A DNA stretch of 64,000 nt from Sulfurivirga caldicuralii (GTDB lineage Bacteria > Pseudomonadota > Gammaproteobacteria > Thiomicrospirales > Thiomicrospiraceae), in assembly GCF_900141795.1 (NCBI RefSeq), contig NZ_FSRE01000001.1:372001-436000 (forward strand), in the 5' to 3' direction. The translations under genes and the position numbers were made by a program. The notes under the pieces were generated by a model. The model did no database searches. It was not told where the DNA came from and worked only from the letters and a program-made list of their open reading frames with translations. Positions 7,044 through 14,672 of this stretch are shown here, one piece after another; position 1 is the first letter of the stretch; each line of letters begins with the position of its first letter.

Positions 7044-8222
7044 TTCTTCCGGCTCCGCCTTGCGCACCAGGATGGCGGCCAGCAGGATAAAGGCGGCGGA
7101 GGTGTAGAGCACGGCGTGCATGCCGCCCAACTGATAGAGCGCGCCGGAGAGCAGTGTGCCGGCCAGACGACCGCCCGCATTGGCCATGTAGTAGAAGCCC
7201 ACGTCCTTGGAGACGCCGTCTTCCGTGGCCATGGCGACAATGAGATACGAGTGCACGGCTGAGTTGAGTGCAAACAAAATTCCGAACAGGGTCAGGCCGA
7301 TCATGAGTACGGCGGTGGGGTTGAGGTCGAACAGCGCCGCCATGGCGAGCGGCACGGCCGCCAGCGCAAATGCCAGCAGGCTGGCCGTGTGTGCGCTGGG
7401 GCGCTCGCCCAACCGTTTGGTGAAAGTCGGTGCCATGCCCTGAATAAAGCCGTAGCCGATCACCCACAGGGCCATGAAGCCGCCGCTCTCCACGAAGCTC
7501 CAGCCCAGTACGCCTTCGAGATAAACGGGCAGGGCGACCACGAACCACACGTCGCGGGCAGCAAACAGGAACAGACGTGCCCCCGAGAGCCAGTTAAGCG
7601 CCGGCGACTTGGAGAAGAGTTCAGTGAATTTCGGTTTGCTTTTCGCCTTGCCGAGATCGGCTTTCAGAAACAAAAGCGAGCCGGTGAGGACCAGCACCAG
7701 CATGCCGGAGAGGATGTAGAGCGCCTCGCGGAAGCCGACCCATTGCAACAGGGCTGCGCCGACAAAAAAGCCCACTCCTTTCAGGGCGTTCTTGGAACCG
7801 GTCAGTGCCGCCACCCAGCGATACAGCTGGCCGGAGGCATCATCTGCCAGCAGCTTGACGCTGGACTTGGCGGACATCTTGTTGAGGTCCTTGGCGATGC
7901 CGGAAAGCATCTGCGCGAACATCACATAGGGCACGGTCAGCCAGGCATCCGGCACGGTGAGCATCATCAGCGCCACGATCTGCAGCGCCAGTCCCACGTT
8001 CATGGTGACATTGAGCCCCCAGCGAGCGCCGAGCCAGCCGCCGATCAGGTTGGTGAACACACCGGCCAGTTCGTAAAGCACGAACAGGGTGGCAATGGCA
8101 AAGGGCGAGTAGCCCAGCTGGTAGAAGTAGAACAGCACCAGCATGCGGATGGCGCCGTCGGTGATGGTAAAGGCCCAGTAGTTGCCGGTGATCAGGGCGT
8201 ATTGGCGCAGATTGGCGTCCAT
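7041..8222 (-). CDS. arsJ: Organoarsenical efflux transporter ArsJ (MFS)
   Basis: This 393-residue, ~12-helix major-facilitator protein closely resembles ArsJ: ALITGNYWAFTITDGAIRML at the N-terminus, LIGGWLGARWGLNVTMN, SGIAKDLNKMSAKSSVKLL and ALTGSKNALKGVGFFVGA, then RLFLFAARDVWFVVALPVYL. ArsJ exports 1-arseno-3-phosphoglycerate, which hydrolyses outside the cell to arsenate and so drives detoxification. The gene encoding the GAPDH that makes this substrate lies directly upstream (8314-9336), as in known gap-arsJ operons. ATG 8222 has CAGGAGAG just before it. The 91-bp gap to gap contains a dispersed repeat and a GAAA-capped hairpin. Confidence 0.93.
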   Translation of the reverse strand: MDANLRQYALITGNYWAFTITDGAIRMLVLFYFYQLGYSPFAIATLFVLYELAGVFTNLIGGWLGARWGLNVTMNVGLALQIVALMMLTVPDAWLTVPYVMFAQMLSGIAKDLNKMSAKSSVKLLADDASGQLYRWVAALTGSKNALKGVGFFVGAALLQWVGFREALYILSGMLVLVLTGSLLFLKADLGKAKSKPKFTELFSKSPALNWLSGARLFLFAARDVWFVVALPVYLEGVLGWSFVESGGFMALWVIGYGFIQGMAPTFTKRLGERPSAHTASLLAFALAAVPLAMAALFDLNPTAVLMIGLTLFGILFALNSAVHSYLIVAMATEDGVSKDVGFYYMANAGGRLAGTLLSGALYQLGGMHAVLYTSAAFILLAAILVRKAEPEE

Positions 8223-8235
8223 GTGCTCTCCTGAA

Positions 8236-8253
8236 GGGGGTCCCCGACTTTTT
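8236..8253 (-). repeat. Dispersed 18-bp repeat, copy 1 (gap-arsJ gap)
   Basis: On the minus strand this reads AAAAAGTCGGGGACCCCC, identical to six other copies in the window. It is oriented along gap-arsJ transcription. It is followed within 25 bp by a CCGGCC-GAAA-GGCCGG hairpin (8277-8292) and a diverged relative, GGGGGTGTCTGGCACC (8294-8309). Confidence 0.85.
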
Positions 8254-8276
8254 TCAAATCACATTTTTTGCCCTTG

Positions 8277-8292
8277 CCGGCCGAAAGGCCGG
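8277..8292. repeat. GAAA-capped hairpin between gap and arsJ
   Basis: CCGGCC (8277-8282) and GGCCGG (8287-8292) enclose GAAA, a very stable 6-bp stem with a GNRA tetraloop when read on the plus strand. On the minus strand it follows gap by about 20 nt without a uridine run. It could stabilise the gap 3' end or partly uncouple arsJ expression. Confidence 0.5.
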
Positions 8293-8313
8293 TGGGGGTG
8301 TCTGGCACCGTTT

Positions 8314-9336
8314 TCAGGCGCTTGCGGCGCGATTGCCCAGTGCGGCGTACTGCGCCAGCTCCATCATGCGGGTGACGTAGCCGATTTCGTTATCGTACCA
8401 GGCGTACACCTTGACCTGGGTGTCGTTCATCACCAGCGTAGAGGGGGCGTCGATGATGGATGAGCGGGTGTCGCCCTTAAAGTCCACCGACACCAACGGA
8501 CGGGTTTCATAGCCCAGAATGTCCTTCAGATAGGTTTGGCTGGCCTCTTCGAACAGGCCGTTCACTTCCTCCACGGTGGTGGGGCGTGCCATCTCCATGG
8601 TCAGGTCGGTGAGAGAGGCATTCATCAGCGGCACGCGCACCGCATGGCCGTTAAGGCGGCCGTTCAGCTCCGGAAAGATGGTTCCGATGGCCTTGGCGGA
8701 GCCGGTGGTGGTGGGGATAAGCGACTCGAAGCACGCCCGGGCGCGGCGCAGGTCCTTGTGGCCGTGGTCCACTACCTTCTGCGTGTTGGTGCGGTCGTGC
8801 AGGGTGGTGATGCTGCCGTGGCGGATGCCGATCTTTTCGTGCAGCACCTTGATCACCGGTGCAATGCAGTTGGTGGTGCAGGAGGCGGCAGTGATGATGG
8901 GATCGTGGCCCGGCTCGAAAGTGCTGTGGTTAATGCCCATGACGATATTCTTGATGCCCTCTTTCATGGGCGCGGCCACGATCACCTGTTTGATGCCCTG
9001 ATCTAGGTAGGGCTGTAGTGCTTCTCGGGTACGGAACTTGCCGGTGGCCTCAATGACCACGTCCACATCCAGCGCACCCCAGTCGGTGTCGGCAATGGCC
9101 GGGATGCTGGAGTAGGTCATGACCTGATCGCCGACACGGATGGTGTCGCTTTCGGCAATGGCTTCGTGCTGCCAGCGGCCGTGCACGGAATCAAAGTTGA
9201 CCAGGTGGGCCGAGCCCGTCGCATCGGTAGCGATTTCGTTGATATGGACAAACTCGATGCCGTCCCAGTCCCACGCCTGACGCAGCGCCAGACGACCCAT
9301 GCGCCCAAAGCCGTTGATTGCAACACGAATGCTCAC
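8314..9336 (-). CDS. gap: ArsJ-associated glyceraldehyde-3-phosphate dehydrogenase
   Basis: The 340-residue NAD(P)-dependent GAPDH has the Rossmann start [16 protein letters not shown], the catalytic Cys in [12 protein letters not shown], the [10 protein letters not shown] segment and the C-terminal [15 protein letters not shown]. In this context it most likely forms 1-arseno-3-phosphoglycerate from glyceraldehyde-3-phosphate and arsenate, the substrate of the adjacent ArsJ. A glycolytic role cannot be excluded by sequence. The start is GTG at 9336 behind AGGGAGAGG. An inverted repeat, ATCCG-N6-CGGAT, lies 16-31 nt upstream and may be an operator. Confidence 0.93.
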   Translation of the reverse strand: MSIRVAINGFGRMGRLALRQAWDWDGIEFVHINEIATDATGSAHLVNFDSVHGRWQHEAIAESDTIRVGDQVMTYSSIPAIADTDWGALDVDVVIEATGKFRTREALQPYLDQGIKQVIVAAPMKEGIKNIVMGINHSTFEPGHDPIITAASCTTNCIAPVIKVLHEKIGIRHGSITTLHDRTNTQKVVDHGHKDLRRARACFESLIPTTTGSAKAIGTIFPELNGRLNGHAVRVPLMNASLTDLTMEMARPTTVEEVNGLFEEASQTYLKDILGYETRPLVSVDFKGDTRSSIIDAPSTLVMNDTQVKVYAWYDNEIGYVTRMMELAQYAALGNRAASA

Positions 9337-9351
9337 GTTTCCTCTCCCTGT

Positions 9352-9367
9352 ATCCGTTTATGCGGAT
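9352..9367. promoter_or_regulatory. Inverted repeat upstream of gap-arsJ, candidate operator
   Basis: ATCCG (9352-9356) and CGGAT (9363-9367) form a dyad with a 6-bp spacer. The half-site resembles that of the palindrome ATATCCGGATAT beside arsR (11860-11871), so ArsR control of both is plausible. Spacing differs between the two sites, which weakens the case. Confidence 0.35.
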
Positions 9368-9494
9368 TCAGGATTTTAAGGTGCATGCAAACGGGTTCCA
9401 TGACAGTTTTGTGAATTTCCTCGCAGCCGGCGAATGTCATCCATTTGTCATGTTCCATCACCAAAATGAGAGAGGTTGTGAGACAGGAGGAACC

Positions 9495-11411
9495 ATGAAT
9501 CAGCACGTTGCCAATGCCTGTGTGGGTCAGGGAGAAATATACGATTCGGACTTTGTAGAACAGGCGCGCAAAAAGATCACACTCGACCATGATTTTGCCC
9601 AGGACCTGTATGACATTTTCCAAGGTGATCGTCTGACCACGCTTTACCAGCCGATCGTGGATATCGGTCGTCGGGAAACGGTAGGTTGGGAGTCCCTGAC
9701 GCGGGGGCCTGTGGACAGTTCGCTGCACCGTCCGTTGGATCTGTTCTTTGCTGCGGAAAAGGCGGATGTACTGTTTGAACTGGATGCACTGGCGCGTTTG
9801 CAGGCAATCGAGACCTTCAGCAGACAGCGCATAGATGATAAATGCAAGCTGTTTATCAATGTAATGGTCGGAGCACTGGCTTCCGATGACCACATCATGG
9901 GGCTAACCTCGCAGTGTCTTAGTTCCATGGGCCTTTCGCCGGATCGGGTGGTAATCGAGCTGAGTGAGCTACACCCGGTAGCGGATGACAGGAATCTGGT
10001 GAAGGCGGTCGAGCACTATCGCGCGCAAGGGTTCTCCGTGGCACTGGATGACGTGGGTGCAGGCTATAACGGCCTGCGCATCTGGGCGCAGGTTCAGCCG
10101 GATCTGGTGAAAATCGACCGCTACTTTGTGAGCGAGATCAACAGTATTCCGGAAAAGCGCCGCTTTATGGAAAGCATGATCAATTTGGCCCACAGCTTTG
10201 GGGCCAAGGTGGTGGTAGAAGGAGTGGAAACCGAGGACGAGCTGCGCATTATCGAGCAGATGGGCGCGGACCTGGTGCAGGGCTATCTGCTGGGGCGGCC
10301 GGCGCCGCGTCCGCGCTGCAAGCCGGAGTATGTGTGGCCGCAGGAGGCGTTGACCTCCTTTAGCAGCAGTCATACGGCCGGTGGACTGATAAGCAGCGAT
10401 TATCTCACCCTGCCACCGAGCATGCGTGTGGACGAAGCCATGGAGGTTGTGCTCAAGCAGGCGGAGCAGGATTTTTATCCTGTGGTGAATGAGGCAGGCA
10501 AGGTGGAGGGCATGATCTGGCGCCGGGAGTTCATGCAGAAGCTGCTGCAGCGCTACGGTTATGAGCTCAATTATCGCAAGCCGATTACCGAGCTGATGGA
10601 TGCGCAACCGGTGGTAGTGGATGAGGTCACACCCATCGAAACGCTCTCGCGCATGCTTACGGACGATGCCATGCGCGAACAACGCGATGCGTTTATTGTG
10701 ACCCGAAAGGGATGCTATGCGGGGGTCGGCACCTTTGTGGAGCTGCTGCGGGTTATGACTGACCTGAAGGTCAAGAGCGCACAGTATGCCAATCCGCTCT
10801 CGGGGCTGCCGGGCAACGTGCCGATTCAGGCAGAAATCCAGCGCCGGCTGGAAAAGGGCGAAGCATTCAGCGTGTTGTACATCGACCTGGATCACTTCAA
10901 GCCCTTCAACGACTATTACAGCTATGAGGATGGAGATCGGGTCATTCGTTTTCTGGGGCATTTGCTCACTGACCTGAAAGGGCCAAAGGATTTTGTGGGC
11001 CACATTGGCGGGGATGATTTTGTGGTTATCCTGCCGGAGGGTGAGCTGAATGCGGTGCAGTGGACGCGTAAACTGATTGCGCGTTTTGCACCGGAGATTA
11101 CCCGGTTTTACAAACCGGAAGACCAGGCGCGCGGCGGGATTGAAGCAGTGGATCGTGAGGGCGCATTGCGTTTCTTCCCGCTCATGTCGTTGTCGATTGG
11201 CATTATCGTCGTCGATGGCGGCGCAGTAACCCATCAGCAGATGCTGGCCTCCCTGATGACGCAGGCCAAAAAGCGCGCCAAGGCGGAATCAGGCAATGGC
11301 TATGCGTGCCTGCACGTGAATCGTGCGATGGCAGATCAGCAGCTGAAAGAACCGCTGTTTCAGGGGGAAGGCTATGCGGCCCGATCAACTGAGTCAAATC
11401 GTCAGGGCTGA
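9495..11411 (+). CDS. EAL-CBS-GGDEF cyclic-di-GMP protein
   Basis: This 638-residue cytoplasmic protein has three domains. The EAL phosphodiesterase (about 45-310) keeps all metal and catalytic positions: ESLTR with E66, the Asn of FINV, VIELSEL, ALDDVGAG, VKIDRYF, VEGVET and QGYLLGRP. A CBS pair (about 365-490) could bind a nucleotide. The C-terminal diguanylate cyclase has GGDDF at 505-509 and YIDLDHFKPFND. Both activities could therefore be intact. ATG 9495 has AGGAGG 5 nt upstream and is preferred over an upstream in-frame start at 9318 that overlaps gap. It lies between gap-arsJ and arsR on the opposite strand. No transmembrane segment is visible. Confidence 0.92.
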   Translation: MNQHVANACVGQGEIYDSDFVEQARKKITLDHDFAQDLYDIFQGDRLTTLYQPIVDIGRRETVGWESLTRGPVDSSLHRPLDLFFAAEKADVLFELDALARLQAIETFSRQRIDDKCKLFINVMVGALASDDHIMGLTSQCLSSMGLSPDRVVIELSELHPVADDRNLVKAVEHYRAQGFSVALDDVGAGYNGLRIWAQVQPDLVKIDRYFVSEINSIPEKRRFMESMINLAHSFGAKVVVEGVETEDELRIIEQMGADLVQGYLLGRPAPRPRCKPEYVWPQEALTSFSSSHTAGGLISSDYLTLPPSMRVDEAMEVVLKQAEQDFYPVVNEAGKVEGMIWRREFMQKLLQRYGYELNYRKPITELMDAQPVVVDEVTPIETLSRMLTDDAMREQRDAFIVTRKGCYAGVGTFVELLRVMTDLKVKSAQYANPLSGLPGNVPIQAEIQRRLEKGEAFSVLYIDLDHFKPFNDYYSYEDGDRVIRFLGHLLTDLKGPKDFVGHIGGDDFVVILPEGELNAVQWTRKLIARFAPEITRFYKPEDQARGGIEAVDREGALRFFPLMSLSIGIIVVDGGAVTHQQMLASLMTQAKKRAKAESGNGYACLHVNRAMADQQLKEPLFQGEGYAARSTESNRQG

Positions 11412-11426
11412 GCGTTCCGCTATCGC

Positions 11427-11445
11427 CTGAACCTGGACGGTTCAG
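11427..11445 (+). terminator. Stem-loop after the EAL-CBS-GGDEF gene
   Basis: CTGAACC-TGGAC-GGTTCAG forms a 7-bp perfect stem 15 bp after the stop codon. No uridine run follows, so it may only protect the 3' end. The gene converges on arsR 50 bp further on. Confidence 0.35.
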
Positions 11446-11496
11446 TGGGCCTGAGGGCCTGTTTCAGTCGCTGCTGCTGAGCAGGATGAACAGGGC

Positions 11497-11841
11497 TTAT
11501 TCTTGTGTGATGCTACAAGACGTTGTGTTGAGTCGCTGGAAGTCGGCTATCAGATCGGGGTGGTTTTCAGCCAGCTGATCAATCCCTTGTAGAACGCTGT
11601 GCGCCCAGGACGGCAACTGTGGGCTGATGCTGTAATGCATCCAGGTGCCTTCGCGGCGCGCTTGTACGATGCCTGCCTTTCTCAGGGTGCTCAGATGGCG
11701 CGACACCGTGCTCTGACTGGCACCGAGAATGGCCACCAGGTCACATACGCAGCGCTCGCCCTGGCGCAATAGCGCAACAATGCGCAGGCGCAGTGGCTCG
11801 CCGAGTGCTTTGAAGAAGTCCGTTTCGTTTTGCAGGGTCAT
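11497..11841 (-). CDS. arsR: Arsenic-responsive repressor ArsR
   Basis: A winged-helix repressor of 114 residues from ATG 11841. The metal-binding helix contains ERCVCDLV (C31 and C33), matching the ELCVCDL arsenite site of classical ArsR, and is followed by the recognition helix SQSTVSRHLSTLRKAGIV. Arsenite binding would release it from DNA. An in-frame start 36 nt upstream exists, but it would place the 12-bp palindrome ATATCCGGATAT inside the coding region. It is divergent from the arsP fragment. Its likely targets are the separated gap-arsJ and possibly arsB, which is inference. Confidence 0.93.
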   Translation of the reverse strand: MTLQNETDFFKALGEPLRLRIVALLRQGERCVCDLVAILGASQSTVSRHLSTLRKAGIVQARREGTWMHYSISPQLPSWAHSVLQGIDQLAENHPDLIADFQRLNTTSCSITQE

Positions 11842-11859
11842 ACAGTAAGCTATTTGCTT

Positions 11860-11871
11860 ATATCCGGATAT
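11860..11871. promoter_or_regulatory. Palindrome between arsR and arsP fragment, likely ArsR operator
   Basis: ATATCCGGATAT is a perfect 12-bp palindrome 19 bp upstream of the arsR ATG and 35 bp upstream of the arsP fragment. A TATAAT box on the minus strand (11900-11895) could serve arsR. Position between divergent genes and autoregulation by ArsR proteins make this the natural operator. Confidence 0.55.
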
Positions 11872-11905
11872 TTGCACGCAATGCTTTCAGTTCCATTATA
11901 AGGCA

Positions 11906-12166
11906 ATGGAGGCAAGGGAGTTTCGGGCTTTGGGTGATTGGTTTGCATACGCACTGTTGGGGCTGGATCCGGCCTCCCATCTCGGGCAGGCGGTGCAGTT
12001 CTTTGTCTTTGTCATGGATACCGCCAAGATCTTTTTTCTGCTGGTGGCGATCATTTACGTCATGGGGATGCTGCGCGCCATGGTGTCGCCGGAGCGGGTG
12101 CTGTTCCACCTGCTGAAAAGTGCCCGCAAGCGCCTCACCGGGCCTATGTGGGGCAAAGCGAAATAG
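11906..12166 (+). pseudogene. arsP: N-terminal fragment of an ArsP-type permease
   Basis: The 86-codon frame resembles the start of ArsP/DUF318 permeases, which export trivalent organoarsenicals: a leading FRALGDWFAYALLGLDP, then the first membrane helix in QFFVFVMDTAKIFFLLVAII, then GMLRAMVSPERV. Full-length relatives have about 300-350 residues. Here the frame ends 25 residues after that helix with a basic tail, and nothing downstream resembles the rest, including the PFCSCS motif region. A deletion is more likely than a frameshift. It remains possible that the stub is expressed. It is divergent from arsR, the usual place for an ArsR-controlled gene. Confidence 0.6.
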
Positions 12167-12188
12167 CTTTTGCTGATTGCTGCTTGAT

Positions 12189-12214
12189 AACCCGCCGCTG
12201 GCGGGTTATTTTTT
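12189..12214 (+). terminator. Rho-independent terminator after arsP fragment
   Basis: AACCCGCC-GCT-GGCGGGTT gives an 8-bp stem with a 3-nt loop, followed by ATTTTTTG. It isolates the arsR/arsP region from the next gene. Confidence 0.85.
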
Positions 12215-12241
12215 GTTCATTCGCAATAAGAGGAGAGCGGC

Positions 12242-12799
12242 ATGGTCAGTCTGACGACACCCGTATGTGAATTCGACAAGCCGGCGGTGGATTTTGCCCT
12301 ACCCGGCGTGGATGGCGAAATCTGGACACTGGAAAAGGCCCGCGGCGAAAACGGTCTGCTGGTGATGTTCATCTGCAACCACTGCCCCTATGTGAAGGCG
12401 ATTCTGCCGCGGCTAATCCGCGACACGCGCGAGCTGCGCGACCAGTGGGGCATTAACAGCATTGCCATCATGTCCAATGACCCGAGTCTTTATGAAGAGG
12501 ACTCGTTCGAAAACATGCAGCGCATTGCCCGGGAAATGGACTTTCCGTTCCCCTATGTTTATGACAAAACCCAGGAAGTGGCCAGGGCCTATGGCGCCGT
12601 GTGCACGCCGGATTTCTTCGGCTACAACAGAGATCTGAAGCTGCAGTACCGTGGGCGGCTGGATGCTTCCCGCAAGGAACCGGCCCCGGAAAACGCCCGT
12701 CGCGAGCTGTTTGAGGCCATGGTGCAGGTGGCCAAAACAGGCCGCGGCCCGGAAGAACAGATTCCGTCCATGGGTTGTTCCATCAAGTGGAAGGAGTAG
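12242..12799 (+). CDS. Thioredoxin-fold (AhpC/TSA-like) protein
   Basis: The 185-residue cytoplasmic protein has a redoxin fold (VDFALPGVDGEIWTLE, then VMFICNHCPYVKA). The CNHC pair at residues 45-48 sits where thioredoxin-like proteins hold their active cysteines. This matches the widespread thioredoxin-family protein with CNHCPY, whose substrate is not established. Further features are NDPSLYEEDSFENM, VCTPDFFGYN with the cis-Pro position, and a C-terminal SMGCSIKW that is conserved in the family. ATG 12242 follows AGAGGAGAG. It has its own upstream terminator and a dispersed repeat immediately downstream. Confidence 0.85.
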   Translation: MVSLTTPVCEFDKPAVDFALPGVDGEIWTLEKARGENGLLVMFICNHCPYVKAILPRLIRDTRELRDQWGINSIAIMSNDPSLYEEDSFENMQRIAREMDFPFPYVYDKTQEVARAYGAVCTPDFFGYNRDLKLQYRGRLDASRKEPAPENARRELFEAMVQVAKTGRGPEEQIPSMGCSIKWKE

Positions 12800-12804
12800 T
12801 AGGG

Positions 12805-12822
12805 GGGGGTCCCCGACTTTTT
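12805..12822 (-). repeat. Dispersed 18-bp repeat, copy 2 (upstream of purE)
   Basis: This is the minus-strand copy of AAAAAGTCGGGGACCCCC, 5 bp after the stop of the redoxin gene. Its T-run begins a 9-bp inverted repeat, TTTTTGCGC (12818-12826) with GCGCAAAAA (12844-12852), which abuts the purE -35 box. Confidence 0.85.
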
Positions 12823-12853
12823 GCGCGGCGAAAAATTTGCGCTGCGCAAAAAC

Positions 12854-12882
12854 TTGATTTTATTGGGAAAAATGCCTAAAAT
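12854..12882 (+). promoter_or_regulatory. Sigma70 promoter of purE-purK
   Basis: TTGATT (12854-12859) and TAAAAT (12877-12882) are 17 bp apart, with purE 31 bp downstream. No PurR-type ACGCAAAC palindrome was seen. Confidence 0.65.
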
Positions 12883-12913
12883 CTGCCCCTTTCCCCGAAA
12901 AAGAGACGCTTTC

Positions 12914-13414
12914 ATGAGTGATCAACCCCTTGTGGGCATTATCATGGGGTCCAAGTCCGACTGGCCCACCATGGAGCACGCCGCGCAGATGCTGGATGAG
13001 CTGGGTGTGCCATATGAGGTGCGCGTAGTGTCTGCGCATCGCACCCCGGATCTGATGTTTGAATACGCAGAGCAGGCGGAGCCGCGTGGTCTGAAAGTGA
13101 TCATCGCCGGCGCCGGCGGTGCGGCGCATCTGCCGGGTATGGTGGCGGCGAAGACGCTGGTGCCGGTGCTGGGTGTGCCGGTGAAATCCCGCGCGTTGAA
13201 CGGGCAGGATTCGCTGCTTTCCATCGTGCAGATGCCGGGGGGCGTGCCGGTAGGAACATTGGCTATCGGTGAGGCGGGTGCGAAAAACGCCGGCATTCTG
13301 GCTGCGCAGATTGTGGCCAACGAAAATGAGGCGGTACGCGAACGCCTGCGTGACTGGCGACAGGCGCAGACCGAGGCAGTGCTCAACTGTCCTGATCCAC
13401 GGGTTGAAGCCTGA
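12914..13414 (+). CDS. purE: N5-carboxyaminoimidazole ribonucleotide mutase
   Basis: The 166-residue class I PurE converts N5-CAIR to CAIR in purine synthesis. Signatures are [15 protein letters not shown] near the N-terminus, VVSAHRTPD with the catalytic His, and [14 protein letters not shown]. The ATG at 12914 is chosen over an earlier in-frame start because the upstream part contains the promoter. PurE works with PurK, which is encoded next. A strong stem-loop with a U-run lies between the two genes. Confidence 0.96.
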   Translation: MSDQPLVGIIMGSKSDWPTMEHAAQMLDELGVPYEVRVVSAHRTPDLMFEYAEQAEPRGLKVIIAGAGGAAHLPGMVAAKTLVPVLGVPVKSRALNGQDSLLSIVQMPGGVPVGTLAIGEAGAKNAGILAAQIVANENEAVRERLRDWRQAQTEAVLNCPDPRVEA

Positions 13415-13424
13415 CAGGATAACG

Positions 13425-13446
13425 ACGCCGCCTTGCGGCGTTTTTT
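13425..13446 (+). terminator. Stem-loop with U-run between purE and purK
   Basis: ACGCCGC-CTT-GCGGCGT followed by TTTTT is a good intrinsic terminator by form, yet it lies inside what should be the purEK operon. It may reduce purK expression relative to purE, and no separate purK promoter is obvious in the 15 bp left. Confidence 0.7.
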
Positions 13447-13461
13447 ATTTGAGGAGATGCC

Positions 13462-14577
13462 ATGACCCCCATTACCCACAATATCGGTATTCTCGGTGCC
13501 GGCCAGCTGGGGCGCATGCTGGCCATGGCGGGCTATCCGCTGGGGCAGAAGTTCGGGTTTTACGGCTTTTCGAAGGATGAGCCCTCGGCGCTGCTGGGAC
13601 ACATGTTCACCCACGAGGACGAAACCGACACGCTGGAGGCGCTGATCGACTGGGCCGAGATCGTCACCTATGAAAGTGAGAATACCGATCTGGCCGTGGT
13701 GCGTCGCATTGAAGCGGCCGGGGTACCGGTCTATCCGGGACCGGATTCACTCTACTATAGTCAGCACCGCGGCCGCGAGAAAAGCCTGTTTCGCGAACTG
13801 GACATTCCCACCGCATCGTTTGAAGTGGTGGACAGTCTGGAGGCATTGCAACGGGCGATCAAGGTGATCGGCACGCCCAGCATCCTCAAGACCACGACGG
13901 AAGGCTACGACGGCAAGGGGCAGTATCGTCTGCAATCTCCGGCCGATGCAGAAGCGGCGTGGCAGGCGATTGGTGAACGCGAGGCGATTCTGGAAGGGTT
14001 TGTAGCCTTTCGCCGCGAGCTGTCCATTATTGCCGTTCGGGGCAAGGATGGCGAGATGGTGTTCTACCCACTGGTGGAAAACCAGCATCACAAGGGCATT
14101 CTGCGGCTGACGCTGGCACCGGCCGAAGCGATCGATCCGGCCATTCAGCAGGCTGCACAGGATTACATGCGCCGGCTGATGACGCGGCTTGATCACGTGG
14201 GGGTGCTGACGCTGGAGTTGTTTGAAACCGATGTGGGCCTGGTGGCCAACGAGATGGCACCGCGGGTGCACAACTCTGGCCACTGGACCATCGAAGGCGC
14301 GCAGACGTCCCAGTTCGAAAACCATATCCGTGCCATCACCGGCCTGCCGCTGGGCAGCACGCAGCCGCTGACCAGCTGGTGCGCCATGGTCAATATCATC
14401 GGCGAGACCGGGCACATCAAGGATGCTCTGCGCCTGCCTGGCGTGCATGTGCACCTGTATGACAAGACAGAGCGGCCCGGGCGCAAGCTGGGGCATTTGA
14501 ACGTGGTGGCGCACAGTGCCTGGGCGCGGGAACAGGCGCTGGCGGCGCTGGCGCCCTTTTTGCCAGCAGGCGGGTGA
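13462..14577 (+). CDS. purK: N5-carboxyaminoimidazole ribonucleotide synthase
   Basis: An ATP-grasp enzyme of 371 residues that carboxylates AIR with ATP and bicarbonate. Seen: IGILGAGQLGRMLAMAGYPLG at the N-terminus, the ATP-binding loop KTTTEGYDGKGQYR, EGFVAFRRELSIIAVRG, and ELFETDVGLVANEMAPRVHNSGHWT in the C-terminal half. The ATG at 13462 follows GAGGAG. It makes the substrate of PurE. Beyond it lies a 435-bp stretch with an IS30 relic and the modA promoter. Confidence 0.96.
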   Translation: MTPITHNIGILGAGQLGRMLAMAGYPLGQKFGFYGFSKDEPSALLGHMFTHEDETDTLEALIDWAEIVTYESENTDLAVVRRIEAAGVPVYPGPDSLYYSQHRGREKSLFRELDIPTASFEVVDSLEALQRAIKVIGTPSILKTTTEGYDGKGQYRLQSPADAEAAWQAIGEREAILEGFVAFRRELSIIAVRGKDGEMVFYPLVENQHHKGILRLTLAPAEAIDPAIQQAAQDYMRRLMTRLDHVGVLTLELFETDVGLVANEMAPRVHNSGHWTIEGAQTSQFENHIRAITGLPLGSTQPLTSWCAMVNIIGETGHIKDALRLPGVHVHLYDKTERPGRKLGHLNVVAHSAWAREQALAALAPFLPAGG

Positions 14578-14624
14578 TGAGGCGTTATACAGGTTGGTCC
14601 TGCACAATTTTTATGCGCTTCATT

Positions 14625-14640
14625 CATGTGATTTCACATG
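14625..14640. repeat. Short perfect palindrome after purK
   Basis: CATGTGA-TT-TCACATG is a 7-bp arm inverted repeat 48 bp after the purK stop. It has no T-run. It might be a protein-binding site or an end of the degraded insertion sequence next to it. Confidence 0.35.
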
Positions 14641-14672
14641 ATGGGGGGGCGATTAAGGGGTAGGGGGCGGAC

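Noticed and set aside
6871-7548. Minus-strand peptide with a repeated INRL motif
   Set aside because: The peptide repeat only mirrors the three DNA dyads at 6960-7043 and runs through arsJ in a wrong frame.
8236-8253. The G-run/T-run repeat as an intrinsic terminator
   Set aside because: GGGGTCCCC has no room for a loop, and several copies lie inside translated genes.
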